Shown here: positions 1-8,500 of the stretch, in pieces | Layout: each line of letters opens with the position of its first letter | How positions within the stretch are numbered: the stretch's first letter is position 1 | Assembly (NCBI GenBank): GCA_001801085.1 | Contig: MGWR01000050.1 | Location: 1-64,000, forward strand | Direction of reading: 5' to 3' | DNA length: 64,000 nucleotides | Source of the DNA: Gallionellales bacterium GWA2_60_142 | GTDB taxonomy: Bacteria > Pseudomonadota > Gammaproteobacteria > Burkholderiales > Gallionellaceae | Made by a program: the position numbers and the translations under genes | The notes under the pieces: model-generated | The model's input: the letters and a program-made list of their open reading frames with translations, nothing else | The model's database searches: none | Told to the model about the DNA's origin: nothing

Positions 1-293
1 GCCAGGTTGACGAAGCCGGAGGTGTTCGCGTCGAGTCTGTCCGCGCTTCCTGCGCGCCAGCCCGCGCCAGTCGTGGAATCCTGCGCCGTCTGATGGCCGT
101 CTCGGATTCCGACTAGCCTGGATCAGCCGGTATGCTTAAGTAACCGCACTTATTGTGCCTCCTCCTGAATTCCCCCACGATGCACCACGTTCGATTGTGC
201 CGGATGTGTCGCATTGGCAAGCGAGCCGCGGCTTGGGCCGCCCCTCGTATCAGCGGGGCAAACTTGTGGGTGGCAAGGCATGGAGGAAATATC
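1..293. other. Window edge and leader of the first kinase gene
   Basis: No complete gene is visible. Two forward frames stay open from the window edge, one ending at about 93 and one at about 114. Either could be the 3' tail of a gene that begins outside the window, but both are too short to identify. The stretch from 115 to 293 shows no recognisable domain. A good ribosome binding site (GGAGGA, about 283-288) lies just ahead of the ATG at 294. Confidence 0.3.
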
Positions 294-1115
294 ATGTACC
301 AGGAATCTTTGAAGCAATTGAAGCGGTCTTTCGGAACTGGTGTGCGTGGGGATCGCGTCGGCCGGCAAGCCGGAAGATTCGGCAAGTATGGTTACGCGGA
401 CGGGGTCGGCAGTGGGTTCTGGCGCGAATCACGGAGCACCTTGCAACAGATCGCCAACCAGATGCTTTCGATCCAGGAAAACGAGCGGAAGCGTATTGCC
501 ACGGATCTGCATGACGGAGTGGGGCAGTCGTTGACCATGATCAAGCTGTCTTTGTCGCTGGTGGTGCAGCAGCTTGCCGCCGGCGCGGTCAACGATGCCT
601 CCGAATCGCTTCAGCAACTGAAGCTCAAGGTGCATGGCGCACTGGAAGAGGTGCGTCATGCCGCCATGGATCTGCGCCCGCCGATGCTGGACGACCTCGG
701 TCTGCTCGCGACCCTGACGTGGTTCTTCCGGGAGCTCGATGCCGCTTTCCCGGGCATGAAAGTGGAGAAGGATTTCGGTATCCACGAGAACCGCATTCCG
801 GATCAGCTCAAGATCACGATATTCCGCATTCTTCAGGAGGCGACCAGCAATATCGTCAAATATGCCCATGCCGATCTGATGCGGGTGAGGCTCAAGCAAG
901 TCGATGACACCCTGCATTTGTCGATCGAAGACAACGGCGACGGGTTCGATCCTGCGGAAGTGTCCATCCGCAGCGGTTCGGACAGGGGGCTGGGCCTGTT
1001 GAACATGAAGGAACGCGCCACGCTTTCCGGCGGGATCTATGTGATGGACACCGTGATCGGGCAGGGAACGCAGATTCGCGTTGCCTGGCAACTCGATTCG
1101 TCCGGGGCGTGGTGA
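294..1115 (+). CDS. Cytoplasmic NarX/DegS-type sensor histidine kinase
   Basis: A soluble 273-residue kinase of the HisKA_3/HATPase_c class, which normally phosphorylates LuxR/NarL-type response regulators. The H-box is RIATDLHDGVGQSL with His73; Asn186 lies in the N-box, and DNGDGF (213-218) and GLGL (232-235) form intact ATP-binding G-boxes. There is no membrane segment and no clear sensor domain in the first 50 residues, so the input is unknown. An in-frame start exists at 153, but the ATG at 294 has a strong GGAGGA ribosome binding site and is preferred. The likely partner is the NarL-type regulator at 12267-12923, on the far side of the secretion locus; this pairing is inferred. Confidence 0.85.
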   Translation: MYQESLKQLKRSFGTGVRGDRVGRQAGRFGKYGYADGVGSGFWRESRSTLQQIANQMLSIQENERKRIATDLHDGVGQSLTMIKLSLSLVVQQLAAGAVNDASESLQQLKLKVHGALEEVRHAAMDLRPPMLDDLGLLATLTWFFRELDAAFPGMKVEKDFGIHENRIPDQLKITIFRILQEATSNIVKYAHADLMRVRLKQVDDTLHLSIEDNGDGFDPAEVSIRSGSDRGLGLLNMKERATLSGGIYVMDTVIGQGTQIRVAWQLDSSGAW

Positions 1116-1215
1116 TCCGGGCGCGGTTGTCCGGCCGGATCGAGCCTGCCCTTTTATCCCCGCCCTGTATTGATCGATGTCCAGAGGGGTGCTTCCTGCG
1201 CCCGTTCGTCCGCCC

Positions 1216-2241
1216 TCAGTGAGAGACATTATCGGAAGACTTGCCATGGGTGCCTTGCAAATAGCCGTTCCGCCCCGATTCCTTGATGCTGTGCATCGCG
1301 AGATCCGCATGGCGGAGAAGGTCGTTGGCATTCTCCCCGTCGCCGGGGAAGATGGCGATGCCGATGCTGGCGGTGATGCGCAATTCATGTGCGCCGATCT
1401 TCAACGGCTGGGCGCAGGATTCCAGCAATTTCGCGGCGACCTTGCCGGCGGCATCGGGATGGGCGAGGTTGGGCAAGATGACGGCGAATTCGTCGCCGGT
1501 CAGCCTGGCGAGGGTGTCTTCATCGCGCAGACAGGACTTCATGCGTTCCGTTATGTCGATCAGCACCCCGTCCGCGGTCTTGTGCCCCAGCGTGTCGTTG
1601 ATCTGTTTGAACTGGTCGAGATCGATGAACATCAACGCCAGCATGATTTTGTCGCGCCGGGCATGGGAGATGGTGGTGTTCAGGCGGTCCAGAAACAAAT
1701 GCCGGTTGGGCAGTCCGGTGAGTATGTCGTAGTAGGCCAGATAGTTCAGGCGTTCCAGTATGTATTCCCGCGTATGGGCATCGGAAAAAACGCCGACATA
1801 GTGGCTGGTCGCCTGCAGACTGTCCTTGACGGCGCTGATGTTCAGCCACTCGGGAAATATCTCGCCGTTCTTGTGGCGGTTCCATATCTCCCCCTGCCAT
1901 TGTCCGACCTTGTTCAGGGTGTCCCACATATTCCGGTAAAAGTCCCGGTCGTGGCGGCCGGACTTGAGTATCGCCGGCGTCCGGCCTATGGCCTCGCCGG
2001 CGCTGTAGCCGGTGGATCTCTCGAAGGCCGGATTGACCGAGCGGATGATGTTGCGCGCGTCGGTGATCATGATGCTTTCGGCCGCGCTTTCGATGATGCT
2101 GACCGTCAGGCTGTTTGCTACATTCAGTCGCCAGCGCATTTCGGCCAGGTTGAACTTCAGGGCGTCGAACTCGAATTGCTGTGCCGGCAGCTCGATCCGG
2201 AATTGCGTCAGATCCGCGGTCATTCTGTTGAGCATGTTCAT
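1216..2241 (-). CDS. PAS-GGDEF diguanylate cyclase with TGDEF signature
   Basis: A 341-residue protein with a PAS sensor domain (about 45-155) followed by a GGDEF domain (about 165-330). It should make cyclic di-GMP from two GTP. The metal-site loop FIDLDQFKQIND is intact, but the signature motif reads TGDEF (248-252) instead of GGDEF. An RxxD inhibitory I-site (RDED, 239-242) sits five residues before it, as in product-inhibited cyclases. There is no membrane segment, so PAS sensing is probably cytoplasmic. AGDEF and SGDEF variants are known to be active; TGDEF activity is plausible but unproven. It lies convergent to the preceding kinase gene. Confidence 0.87.
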   Translation of the reverse strand: MNMLNRMTADLTQFRIELPAQQFEFDALKFNLAEMRWRLNVANSLTVSIIESAAESIMITDARNIIRSVNPAFERSTGYSAGEAIGRTPAILKSGRHDRDFYRNMWDTLNKVGQWQGEIWNRHKNGEIFPEWLNISAVKDSLQATSHYVGVFSDAHTREYILERLNYLAYYDILTGLPNRHLFLDRLNTTISHARRDKIMLALMFIDLDQFKQINDTLGHKTADGVLIDITERMKSCLRDEDTLARLTGDEFAVILPNLAHPDAAGKVAAKLLESCAQPLKIGAHELRITASIGIAIFPGDGENANDLLRHADLAMHSIKESGRNGYLQGTHGKSSDNVSH

Positions 2242-2523
2242 CGCGTCCGTCCTTCCGATTATGCGTATTTCACGGGAATGACTCTAGCGCCGGGAGGGCG
2301 GTCGCACCAATCAGCAAACGACTTGATTCTCGGGGCCGGGAAGCTGTATCGATCAAGGGAGGTTCGCCGTGGCGTCGGCCCGCGAAGCGGGTGCCGGCTT
2401 TTGCCCCTGTGTAAATACTGTTTTGCACGTACGCACAAATACAGTCAGCCGCCCAGAGAAAGTTCGTGCGGCCCGCATTAAGGTGTGGCCTGTATGAAAT
2501 TCTCTCGATGGAGTATGCCGCAA
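2242..2523. other. Divergent intergenic region before the gspG-like gene
   Basis: About 280 bases separate the divergently transcribed diguanylate cyclase gene and the pseudopilin gene. The stretch must hold promoters for both, but I could not define a convincing -35/-10 pair or a sigma-54 site. A short GC-rich hairpin (CCCGCGAAGCGGG) is visible near 2380. No gene is supported. Confidence 0.4.
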
Positions 2524-2973
2524 ATGAAAAATAAACATTTTCTGTCTGGCCATGCCGGTGCGCGCCCCGGAACGAATGCGGGGTTCACGCTGCTTGAACT
2601 GCTGGTGGTCATGGTGATCATCGGTCTGCTTTCGGGATATGTGGGGCCGAAATATTTTTCCCAGATAGGCAAGTCGGAGATCAAGACGGCGCGTGCGCAG
2701 GCCGATGCGCTGGGCAAGGCGCTGGACCAGTTCCGGCTCGATGCCGGGCACTATCCGGCCACGGACGCGGGGCTGGAGGCGCTGGTCGCGCGCCCGGTCA
2801 ACGAGCCGGGCTGGGATGGGCCTTACCTGACCAAGGGCCTGCCGCCGGATCCATGGGGCAATCCCTATCTGTACAAGTATCCGGGGGAGCACGGGGAATA
2901 TGACCTCGTCTCGTACGGGAACGATGGCAAGCCCGGCGGCGAGGGTGCTGCGGCCGATATTGTTAACTGGTAG
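2524..2973 (+). CDS. gspG: Major pseudopilin GspG-like
   Basis: A 149-residue type II secretion pseudopilin. After a 20-residue basic leader ending in Gly comes FTLLELLVVMVIIGLL, with Glu at mature position +5. That is the class III signal processed and N-methylated by prepilin peptidase (PilD/GspO), which is not encoded in this window. The C-terminal half matches GspG: GHYPATDAGLEALV, then DPWGNPY and a calcium-loop-like segment YDLVSYGNDGKPGG. An in-frame ATG exists at 2485, but the ATG at 2524 has GGAG at a suitable distance. It is the first gene of a run of about 9.7 kb of same-strand secretion/pilus genes. Confidence 0.9.
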   Translation: MKNKHFLSGHAGARPGTNAGFTLLELLVVMVIIGLLSGYVGPKYFSQIGKSEIKTARAQADALGKALDQFRLDAGHYPATDAGLEALVARPVNEPGWDGPYLTKGLPPDPWGNPYLYKYPGEHGEYDLVSYGNDGKPGGEGAAADIVNW

Positions 2974-3016
2974 GCGGGCCAACTGGTAGGCGGGGAGCGG
3001 CAGGGAGGCCTGCCGC
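2965..3016. repeat. Tandem duplication of gspG stop region plus hairpin
   Basis: AACTGGTAGGCGGG occurs at 2965-2978 and again at 2981-2994, a 16-bp period duplication that copies the last codons and stop of gspG. It is followed by a perfect 8-bp hairpin, GCGGCAGG/CCTGCCGC (2997-3016, loop GAGG). There is no T-run, so it is more likely an mRNA-stability or processing element between gspG and gspF than a terminator. Confidence 0.5.
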
Positions 3017-3050
3017 CGACTGTATAACGATTCAATAGCGCGGGGTGTTT

Positions 3051-4241
3051 ATGCAATACGAAGTAAAAGTGTTGCGAGGCAATGCGGGGCTGATGTCGGT
3101 CATGCTGGAAGCGACCGATGCCGGCGATGCCATGGCACAGGCGAATGCGCAAGGTTATACCTTCATCGCCGCCCGTGCGGTCCGGCAATGGCTGCCTTTG
3201 TCACGCTGGCGGAAAGGCGGATTTCCCCTGGTGCTGTTCAGCCAGGAGCTGGTCGCATTGCTGGATGCCGGACTGTCGCTGGTCGAGGCGCTGGAGGCAT
3301 TGAACGAGAAAGAAGAACGGCCCGAAATCAAGAAGACGCTGACCCGAATCATTTCGTTGTTGTACGAAGGTCATCCGCTCTCGTATGCGCTGGAGCAATC
3401 TCCCGGCGACTTTCCCGCGCTCTATGTGGCGACCGTGCGCGCCAGCGAGAGAACCGGTTCGCTGGCCGAGGTTCTGTCGCGTTATATCGTTTACCAGACG
3501 CAAATGGACGGGGTCAGGCGCAAGGTCATCACCTCTTCGATTTATCCGACGATCCTGGCCGTCGTGGGGGGCGCGGTGATCCTGTTCCTGATGATGTTCG
3601 TTGTGCCGCGTTTCAGCCATATCTACGCAGATCTCGGCAACGACCTGCCGCTTATGTCGCGCCTGATGATGCTCTGGGGACATTTCCTGGAAGAGCACTG
3701 GAAGTCGCTCATGACGGTTACGGCCATGCTGTTCGCGGGGCTGGTGATCGCCGCCACCCAACCGGTCTGTCGGGAGTGGGCGGGAAACAAACTGTGGCAG
3801 CTTCCCGTGCTCGGCAAGCGTCTGCATCTGTACCAGATGGCGCGTTTCTATCGTTCGCTCGGGATGCTGCTGCGGGGCGGCATGCCGATCATGCCGGCAT
3901 TGCAACTGGTGGGCGGCTTGCTGCAGGCGTCGATGCGCGAACGCCTGGCGCCGGCCTCGACCCGTATCCGGGAAGGCGCTCCCATCTCCCGCGCCATGGA
4001 CGAATACGGACTCGCCACGCCGTTGGCGTTGCGGCTGCTGCGGGTCGGCGAACGCACCGGACGGATGGGCGAGATGATGGAGCGTATCGCCGCTTTCTAC
4101 GAGGACGAGACGGCTCGCTGGGTCGAGCGTTTCATCAAGGTGTTCGAGCCGCTGCTGATGGCGTTCGTCGGGCTGGTCATCGGCCTGGTCGTGGTGCTGA
4201 TGTATTTCCCGATCTTCGAACTGGCGGGGAGCATCGAATGA
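3051..4241 (+). CDS. gspF: Inner-membrane platform protein GspF/PilC family
   Basis: A 396-residue T2SS/T4P platform protein that transmits ATPase motion to pilin assembly in the inner membrane. It has the family's two repeats: LFSQELVALLDAGLSLVEAL near the start and FYRSLGMLLRGGMPIMPAL in the second half. Hydrophobic segments lie around residues 165-185 and 220-240 and at the C-terminus (AFVGLVIGLVVVLMYFPIF). A GTG at 3045 is in frame, but the ATG at 3051 is better placed. Its stop overlaps the gspE start (ATGA at 4238-4241), indicating translational coupling. Confidence 0.92.
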   Translation: MQYEVKVLRGNAGLMSVMLEATDAGDAMAQANAQGYTFIAARAVRQWLPLSRWRKGGFPLVLFSQELVALLDAGLSLVEALEALNEKEERPEIKKTLTRIISLLYEGHPLSYALEQSPGDFPALYVATVRASERTGSLAEVLSRYIVYQTQMDGVRRKVITSSIYPTILAVVGGAVILFLMMFVVPRFSHIYADLGNDLPLMSRLMMLWGHFLEEHWKSLMTVTAMLFAGLVIAATQPVCREWAGNKLWQLPVLGKRLHLYQMARFYRSLGMLLRGGMPIMPALQLVGGLLQASMRERLAPASTRIREGAPISRAMDEYGLATPLALRLLRVGERTGRMGEMMERIAAFYEDETARWVERFIKVFEPLLMAFVGLVIGLVVVLMYFPIFELAGSIE

Positions 4242-5938
4242 ACCAGATGGTCTTTTGCGATACGTCCGCCGATCCGCTCTTTTCGCCGCAGCATGTCCGC
4301 GCCGCGCGCGTCGTCGCCGCGCAGAGCGGACGCAGCGTGGTCGAAGTGCTGGAAGAGCAGGCGGGTATGGACGCGAAGAGCTTCATCCATGCGCTGGGCG
4401 AGATGCTCCATTATCCGGTGTTCGGAATGGCGGACCTGAACGGACTGACGCCCGCATTCGATATGCTGCCCTTTGCCGAGTCGATGGAACACGGGTGTAT
4501 CGCATTCAGGAACGGCAACGGCGGGCTGATCATCGCCATGGCGGATCCGTTCGACGCCAGCCTCCAGGCCTGGGCGGAGCAGCGCTTCTCCGCCGATCCG
4601 GGCTGGGGGCTGGCCCACGGCGCCGATGTCGCGGCGTATCTGGCGCATTATGAGGAATCGCTGAATGCGATGGACAGTCTCCAGCCGATCACGGGCAAGC
4701 TGGCGGCGTTCGACGAGGATGTGGAAGAGTTGTCGTTCAAGACCATCAGCGAGGATGTCAGTCCGGTCATCAAGCTGGTTCACTCGACGATATACGACGC
4801 GCTGAAGGCCGAAGCCAGCGACATCCATCTGGAGACCGCAGCGTCGGGACTGAACATCAAATACCGCATCGACGGGGTGTTGACCGCGGTTGGTTCGGTG
4901 GCAGGGCAGGAGATGGCGGAGCAGGTCATCTCCCGCATTAAGGTTATCTCGGCGCTGGATATCGCCGAACGGCGCATCCCGCAGGACGGCCGCTTCAAGG
5001 TGTCGATGAACCGGCACGAGGTGGATTTGCGCGTGTCCATCATGCCCAGCATATTCGGCGAGGACGCGGTGCTGCGCATCCTGGACAAGCAGACGCTGTC
5101 CGACCAGATCAAGGGCCTGCGCCTCGATTATCTGGGCTTCGACGAAGCCTCCATGGCAACGTTGCGCAGGCTCTCCAGAGAACCCTACGGCATGGTGCTG
5201 GTCACCGGCCCGACCGGCAGCGGCAAGACGACGACGCTGTATGCCGCGATCTCGGAAATCAACTCGGGGCAGGACAAGATCATCACCATCGAGGACCCGG
5301 TCGAATACCAGTTACCCGGCGTGCTGCAAATTCCCGTCAACGAAAAGAAGGGGCTCACCTTCGAGCGCGGCCTGCGTTCCATCCTGCGCCACGACCCGGA
5401 CAAGATCATGGTCGGCGAAATCCGCGATCCGGAAACCGCCCAGATCGCGGTGCAATCGGCGCTGACCGGCCACCTGGTGTTCACCACCGTGCATGCCAAC
5501 AACGTGTTCGACGTGATCGGCCGCTTCATGCACATGGGGGTCGATCCCTACAGCTTCGTCTCGGCCCTGAACGGCATCCTGGCCCAGCGCCTGATCCGCG
5601 TGAACTGTTCCCACTGCGTGGCGGACGATCATCCGGACGAGGCGTTGCTCAGGGAATCCGGGGTCGGCCCGGAGGAAGCAAAAATCGCGACATTCCGCGC
5701 GGGGCGCGGTTGCGGGCATTGTCGCGGCACCGGGTTCAAGGGGCGCAAGGCCATCGCCGAGATCCTTTATCTGAACGACGAGATACGCGAACTCATCATC
5801 GCCAGGCAACCGGTCAGGCTGGTGCGCGAAGCCGCCAGGCGCAACGGCACCCGCTTGTTGCGCGAGGGCGCGCTGGAGCTGGTGTTCAAAGGCGAAACAA
5901 CGCTACAGGAGATCAATCGTGTCACTTTCGTTGCGTGA
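4238..5938 (+). CDS. gspE: Assembly ATPase GspE/PilB family
   Basis: A 566-residue hexameric ATPase that powers pseudopilus or pilus assembly from the cytoplasm. It has an N-terminal MshEN/GspE_N-like domain (about 20-130), Walker A TGPTGSGKTTT near residue 323, a Walker B-like segment KIMVGEIRDPETA near 388, a His-box TTVHANN, and a zinc site from two CxxC pairs (CSHC, CGHC) near 456 and 491. The C-terminal tetracysteine-type domain is typical of GspE/MshE. It overlaps gspF by four bases and the next gene by 20 bases. The open frame extends far upstream, but that part only overlaps gspF in another frame. Confidence 0.93.
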   Translation: MNQMVFCDTSADPLFSPQHVRAARVVAAQSGRSVVEVLEEQAGMDAKSFIHALGEMLHYPVFGMADLNGLTPAFDMLPFAESMEHGCIAFRNGNGGLIIAMADPFDASLQAWAEQRFSADPGWGLAHGADVAAYLAHYEESLNAMDSLQPITGKLAAFDEDVEELSFKTISEDVSPVIKLVHSTIYDALKAEASDIHLETAASGLNIKYRIDGVLTAVGSVAGQEMAEQVISRIKVISALDIAERRIPQDGRFKVSMNRHEVDLRVSIMPSIFGEDAVLRILDKQTLSDQIKGLRLDYLGFDEASMATLRRLSREPYGMVLVTGPTGSGKTTTLYAAISEINSGQDKIITIEDPVEYQLPGVLQIPVNEKKGLTFERGLRSILRHDPDKIMVGEIRDPETAQIAVQSALTGHLVFTTVHANNVFDVIGRFMHMGVDPYSFVSALNGILAQRLIRVNCSHCVADDHPDEALLRESGVGPEEAKIATFRAGRGCGHCRGTGFKGRKAIAEILYLNDEIRELIIARQPVRLVREAARRNGTRLLREGALELVFKGETTLQEINRVTFVA

Positions 5939-6779
5939 TGAATTGCGGGTGGTGTTGAGTCCGGAACAGCTGCTGCTGGTCCGCATCGGCAGGTCTTTCA
6001 CCTGGCGCGGGCTGACGCACCGGGTGCTCGATAAAAAGTCGGTCCCCTGTGTTGATGCGGGGGACGGGGCCTTGCCATGGAGCGGGGCGATCAAGGCGCT
6101 GGATGCGGAATTGTCGGGTCTGGCCGGCCGCAGCGCTTTTGCGACCATCGTCCTGTCGAATCATTTCATGCATTACGCCATGGTTCCGTGGAGCGGAGCG
6201 CCGATGGACGAAGAGGAAGAGACGGCATATGCGCGGCATTTCTTCAGGAAGCTGTACGGCCCCGCCGCCGAGGCGTGGGAATTGCGGTTGAATCCGGACC
6301 GGGCCGGTGCGCCGCAGCTCGCCTGCGCGGTGGACTGCCGGTTGATGGACTCGGTGCGGGCATCGTTCGCCGGTGCGGGGATCGGGCTGCGCTCGATACA
6401 ACCCCACCTGATGGCGGCATACAACAGTTGCCGGGCCAGACTACAGAAAAGCAGCGCGTGGTTCGTGCTGTTCGAGGCGGGCAATCTTTGCCTTGCTCTG
6501 CTGCGGCAAGGCGGATGGAGTTGCGTGCACACGGTGCGGGCCGGCGACGACTGGTACGAAACGTTGCCGTGTCTTCTTGCACGGGAGGCGTACCTGACCG
6601 ACGAGGATGCGGCGACGGACGAGGTGCTGCTATGGGCGCCCGGGATCGATGCGTCGGGGCTCGATGCGTCGGCCTTGCCGGAGAGCCCGGGGTGGAAGAT
6701 GAGCGTGTTGCATCCGCCGATACGGCCCGGCCTGATGGCGGATTACGACCGGCGCTTTGCCGTCGCGATGAGCGTGTGA
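5919..6779 (+). CDS. PilM/MshI-like actin-fold pilus biogenesis protein
   Basis: A 286-residue soluble protein with a GTG start inside the 3' end of gspE. Position, length and layout fit the actin-like cytoplasmic component (PilM, MshI or the cytoplasmic half of GspL) that links the ATPase/platform to the inner-membrane PilN/PilO pair. Visible landmarks are the early LSPEQLLLVRI strand, VDCRLMDSVRASF near the middle, and SSAWFVLFEAGNLCLALL, which resembles the second nucleotide-fold lobe. I see no membrane segment. Assignment rests mainly on gene order; divergence from canonical PilM is high. Confidence 0.65.
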   Translation: MSLSLRDELRVVLSPEQLLLVRIGRSFTWRGLTHRVLDKKSVPCVDAGDGALPWSGAIKALDAELSGLAGRSAFATIVLSNHFMHYAMVPWSGAPMDEEEETAYARHFFRKLYGPAAEAWELRLNPDRAGAPQLACAVDCRLMDSVRASFAGAGIGLRSIQPHLMAAYNSCRARLQKSSAWFVLFEAGNLCLALLRQGGWSCVHTVRAGDDWYETLPCLLAREAYLTDEDAATDEVLLWAPGIDASGLDASALPESPGWKMSVLHPPIRPGLMADYDRRFAVAMSV

Positions 6780-6783
6780 ATTT

Positions 6784-7311
6784 ATGGCTACCCTGTGGCT
6801 GGATTATCAACGCGACCGCCCCTTTCGCCAGGCGGGGCTGCTACTGCTGGCGCTGGTGCTGGGGGCCTTGGTCGTGACCGTCGCCTATTACATCGAGTTG
6901 AGCGACGAGGCGACCGGCTGGGAGGACAAGCTGGAGCAGATCGAGCGCGACCGCGGCTCGCGGCCGGCCATCGGGGCAGGCCGCCGCGACAGAGTGGACT
7001 CGCCGGAAGTGCGGCGCGCCAACGAAGTGTTGCGCCAGCTTTCCCTGCCCTGGGAGCTATTGTTCCGGACGGTGGAGTCGGTCGCCGGCGATGACGTCAC
7101 CCTGCTGGCGCTGGAGCCGGACATGGAAAAACGGGTGGTGAAGATCAGCGGCGAGGCCAAGGATTTTCCGGCGATGCTGAACTACATCACGCAACTGGAA
7201 GCGAAGGAGGTGTTCGGCCCGGTTTACCTGCAAAGCCACGAGGTTCAGCAGCAGGATCCCAACCGGCCCGTGCGCTTTGCGTTGCTTGTCGTCTGGCGGG
7301 GGAAATCATGA
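6784..7311 (+). CDS. PilN-like inner-membrane assembly protein
   Basis: A 175-residue bitopic protein with a short cytoplasmic N-terminus, one transmembrane helix (about 18-40, GLLLLALVLGALVVTVAYYI), a coiled-coil stretch (about 42-60) and a periplasmic ferredoxin-like domain. This is the PilN/MshJ architecture, where the N-terminus normally contacts PilM. It starts four bases after the PilM-like stop and overlaps the PilO-like gene by four bases. The function is inferred from topology and order: part of the alignment ring between platform and secretin. Confidence 0.72.
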   Translation: MATLWLDYQRDRPFRQAGLLLLALVLGALVVTVAYYIELSDEATGWEDKLEQIERDRGSRPAIGAGRRDRVDSPEVRRANEVLRQLSLPWELLFRTVESVAGDDVTLLALEPDMEKRVVKISGEAKDFPAMLNYITQLEAKEVFGPVYLQSHEVQQQDPNRPVRFALLVVWRGKS

Positions 7312-7931
7312 TGCTCGTTGCGCGTGCATGGTGGGGGGCGGCATCGGTCAGGTGCGCGCGGCTGTGCGGCTTTTCGACGGCGACGCTGCGGGGATGGTTG
7401 TACTGGGCGATCCGGCGCATGTTGCTCGTTCTGGGCAAGCCCGGCGTATTGGCCATCGGCATATTGGTCGTTTTCCCTCCTTTCTATTTCTCGGCGATTG
7501 TTCCGGCGCAGGATCGTCTGGATGCGGCGCGGCGCGGCGCGCTCATGCTGGGCGAACAAGCCGGCAAGCAGTCGGGCGACATCCGGCGCGCGCCGGGCGA
7601 ACAACTCGCCGAGTTCTACCGGCATTTCCCGGAAGAGCGCGATTCGCCGCAGTGGCTGGAGAAGCTGGATGCATTGGCCGTAAAGAACGGACTCAACCTG
7701 AACGAGGGCGAGTACAAGGAGACGTCCGACAAAGAGGGGCGGCTGATACGCTTGCAGATGGTGCTTCCGGTGACGGGCGAATATCAACAGATACGCAGCT
7801 TTCTCATCGCGCTGTCCGCCGAGATCCCCGCGCTCGCGCTGGAGAATGTGAATTTCGTGCGCCAGACCGTCTCCGACCCGACGGTGGCGGCGCAGATCAG
7901 GCTGGCGCTTTATCTGGAGAAGACATCATGA
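7308..7931 (+). CDS. PilO/GspM-like inner-membrane protein
   Basis: A 207-residue protein with one transmembrane helix near residues 44-65 (LAIGILVVFPPFYFSAI), then a coiled coil and a periplasmic domain containing LQMVLPVTGEYQQIRSFLIAL, the PilO-type motif in which a small ferredoxin-like fold dimerises with PilN. The 45-residue cytoplasmic N-terminus is longer than usual. Overlapping ATGA junctions on both sides tie it to its neighbours. The likely role is PilN-PilO heterodimer formation in the inner-membrane alignment complex. Confidence 0.72.
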   Translation: MMLVARAWWGAASVRCARLCGFSTATLRGWLYWAIRRMLLVLGKPGVLAIGILVVFPPFYFSAIVPAQDRLDAARRGALMLGEQAGKQSGDIRRAPGEQLAEFYRHFPEERDSPQWLEKLDALAVKNGLNLNEGEYKETSDKEGRLIRLQMVLPVTGEYQQIRSFLIALSAEIPALALENVNFVRQTVSDPTVAAQIRLALYLEKTS

Positions 7932-8461
7932 AACTGCTCCCTCACAATCTCGGCAAGTGGGCCGTGCCCGTCATCGCTGTGGCGATCGTCGTCGTCGTGG
8001 CGACGCCTTTCGACCAGGGCGGGGCAAAGACGGTGAGTACGGCAGGACGGATCGAGGCTGCGGCCTCCGCTCCGGCGAGTGTCGCGCCACTGCCGGAACC
8101 GGGCGGTGTGGAAATGGATCGCCTGACGCGGACGCAGCCGGAATCGGATGTCGCGGCGGAGATCGGCAATGTTTTCGGCGTCACTTCCTGGTATGTGCCG
8201 CCGCCCCCTCCGCCCCCGCAGCCGGTCCTTCCGCCGCCGCCGCCGAGCGCCCCGCCGCTGCCCTTTACCTATCTCGGCCGCTATGAGGATGCGCCGAAGC
8301 ATCTGACCATCCTGGTCAAGGGCGAGCGGATTTATACCGTCGCCGAGGGAGATGTCATCGACGATACCTATCGCGTCGAGCGCATCGTGCCGGGCATGGT
8401 GGAACTGACCTATCTTCCGCTGAACATCAAGCAGATGCTCAGCACCGGCGAGGCTTTATGA
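7928..8461 (+). CDS. PilP/GspC-like periplasmic linker with proline-rich segment
   Basis: A 177-residue protein with an N-terminal membrane anchor (WAVPVIAVAIVVVVA, about 10-24), a variable linker, a proline-rich segment of about 22 residues (about 96-117) and a C-terminal beta domain (LPFTYLGRYED...ERIYTVAEGDVIDDTYRVERI). The last part resembles the homology-region domain of GspC/PilP, which binds the secretin N0 domain. The rigid proline stretch would span the periplasm. It overlaps the upstream gene by ATGA and ends 39 bases before the preferred secretin start. The assignment is structural and positional. Confidence 0.65.
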   Translation: MKLLPHNLGKWAVPVIAVAIVVVVATPFDQGGAKTVSTAGRIEAAASAPASVAPLPEPGGVEMDRLTRTQPESDVAAEIGNVFGVTSWYVPPPPPPPQPVLPPPPPSAPPLPFTYLGRYEDAPKHLTILVKGERIYTVAEGDVIDDTYRVERIVPGMVELTYLPLNIKQMLSTGEAL

Positions 8462-8500
8462 ATGACTCGACATTTTTTCCCATATTCAAGGGGGCGGACC

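Noticed and set aside
1177-2481. A 434-codon plus-strand frame opposite the PAS-GGDEF gene
   Set aside because: It mirrors the GGDEF gene and has no domain; the minus-strand frame is clearly coding.
3188-4237. Upstream extension of the gspE frame through gspF
   Set aside because: This part overlaps gspF in another frame and has no family pattern; the GspE family begins at the ATG at 4238.
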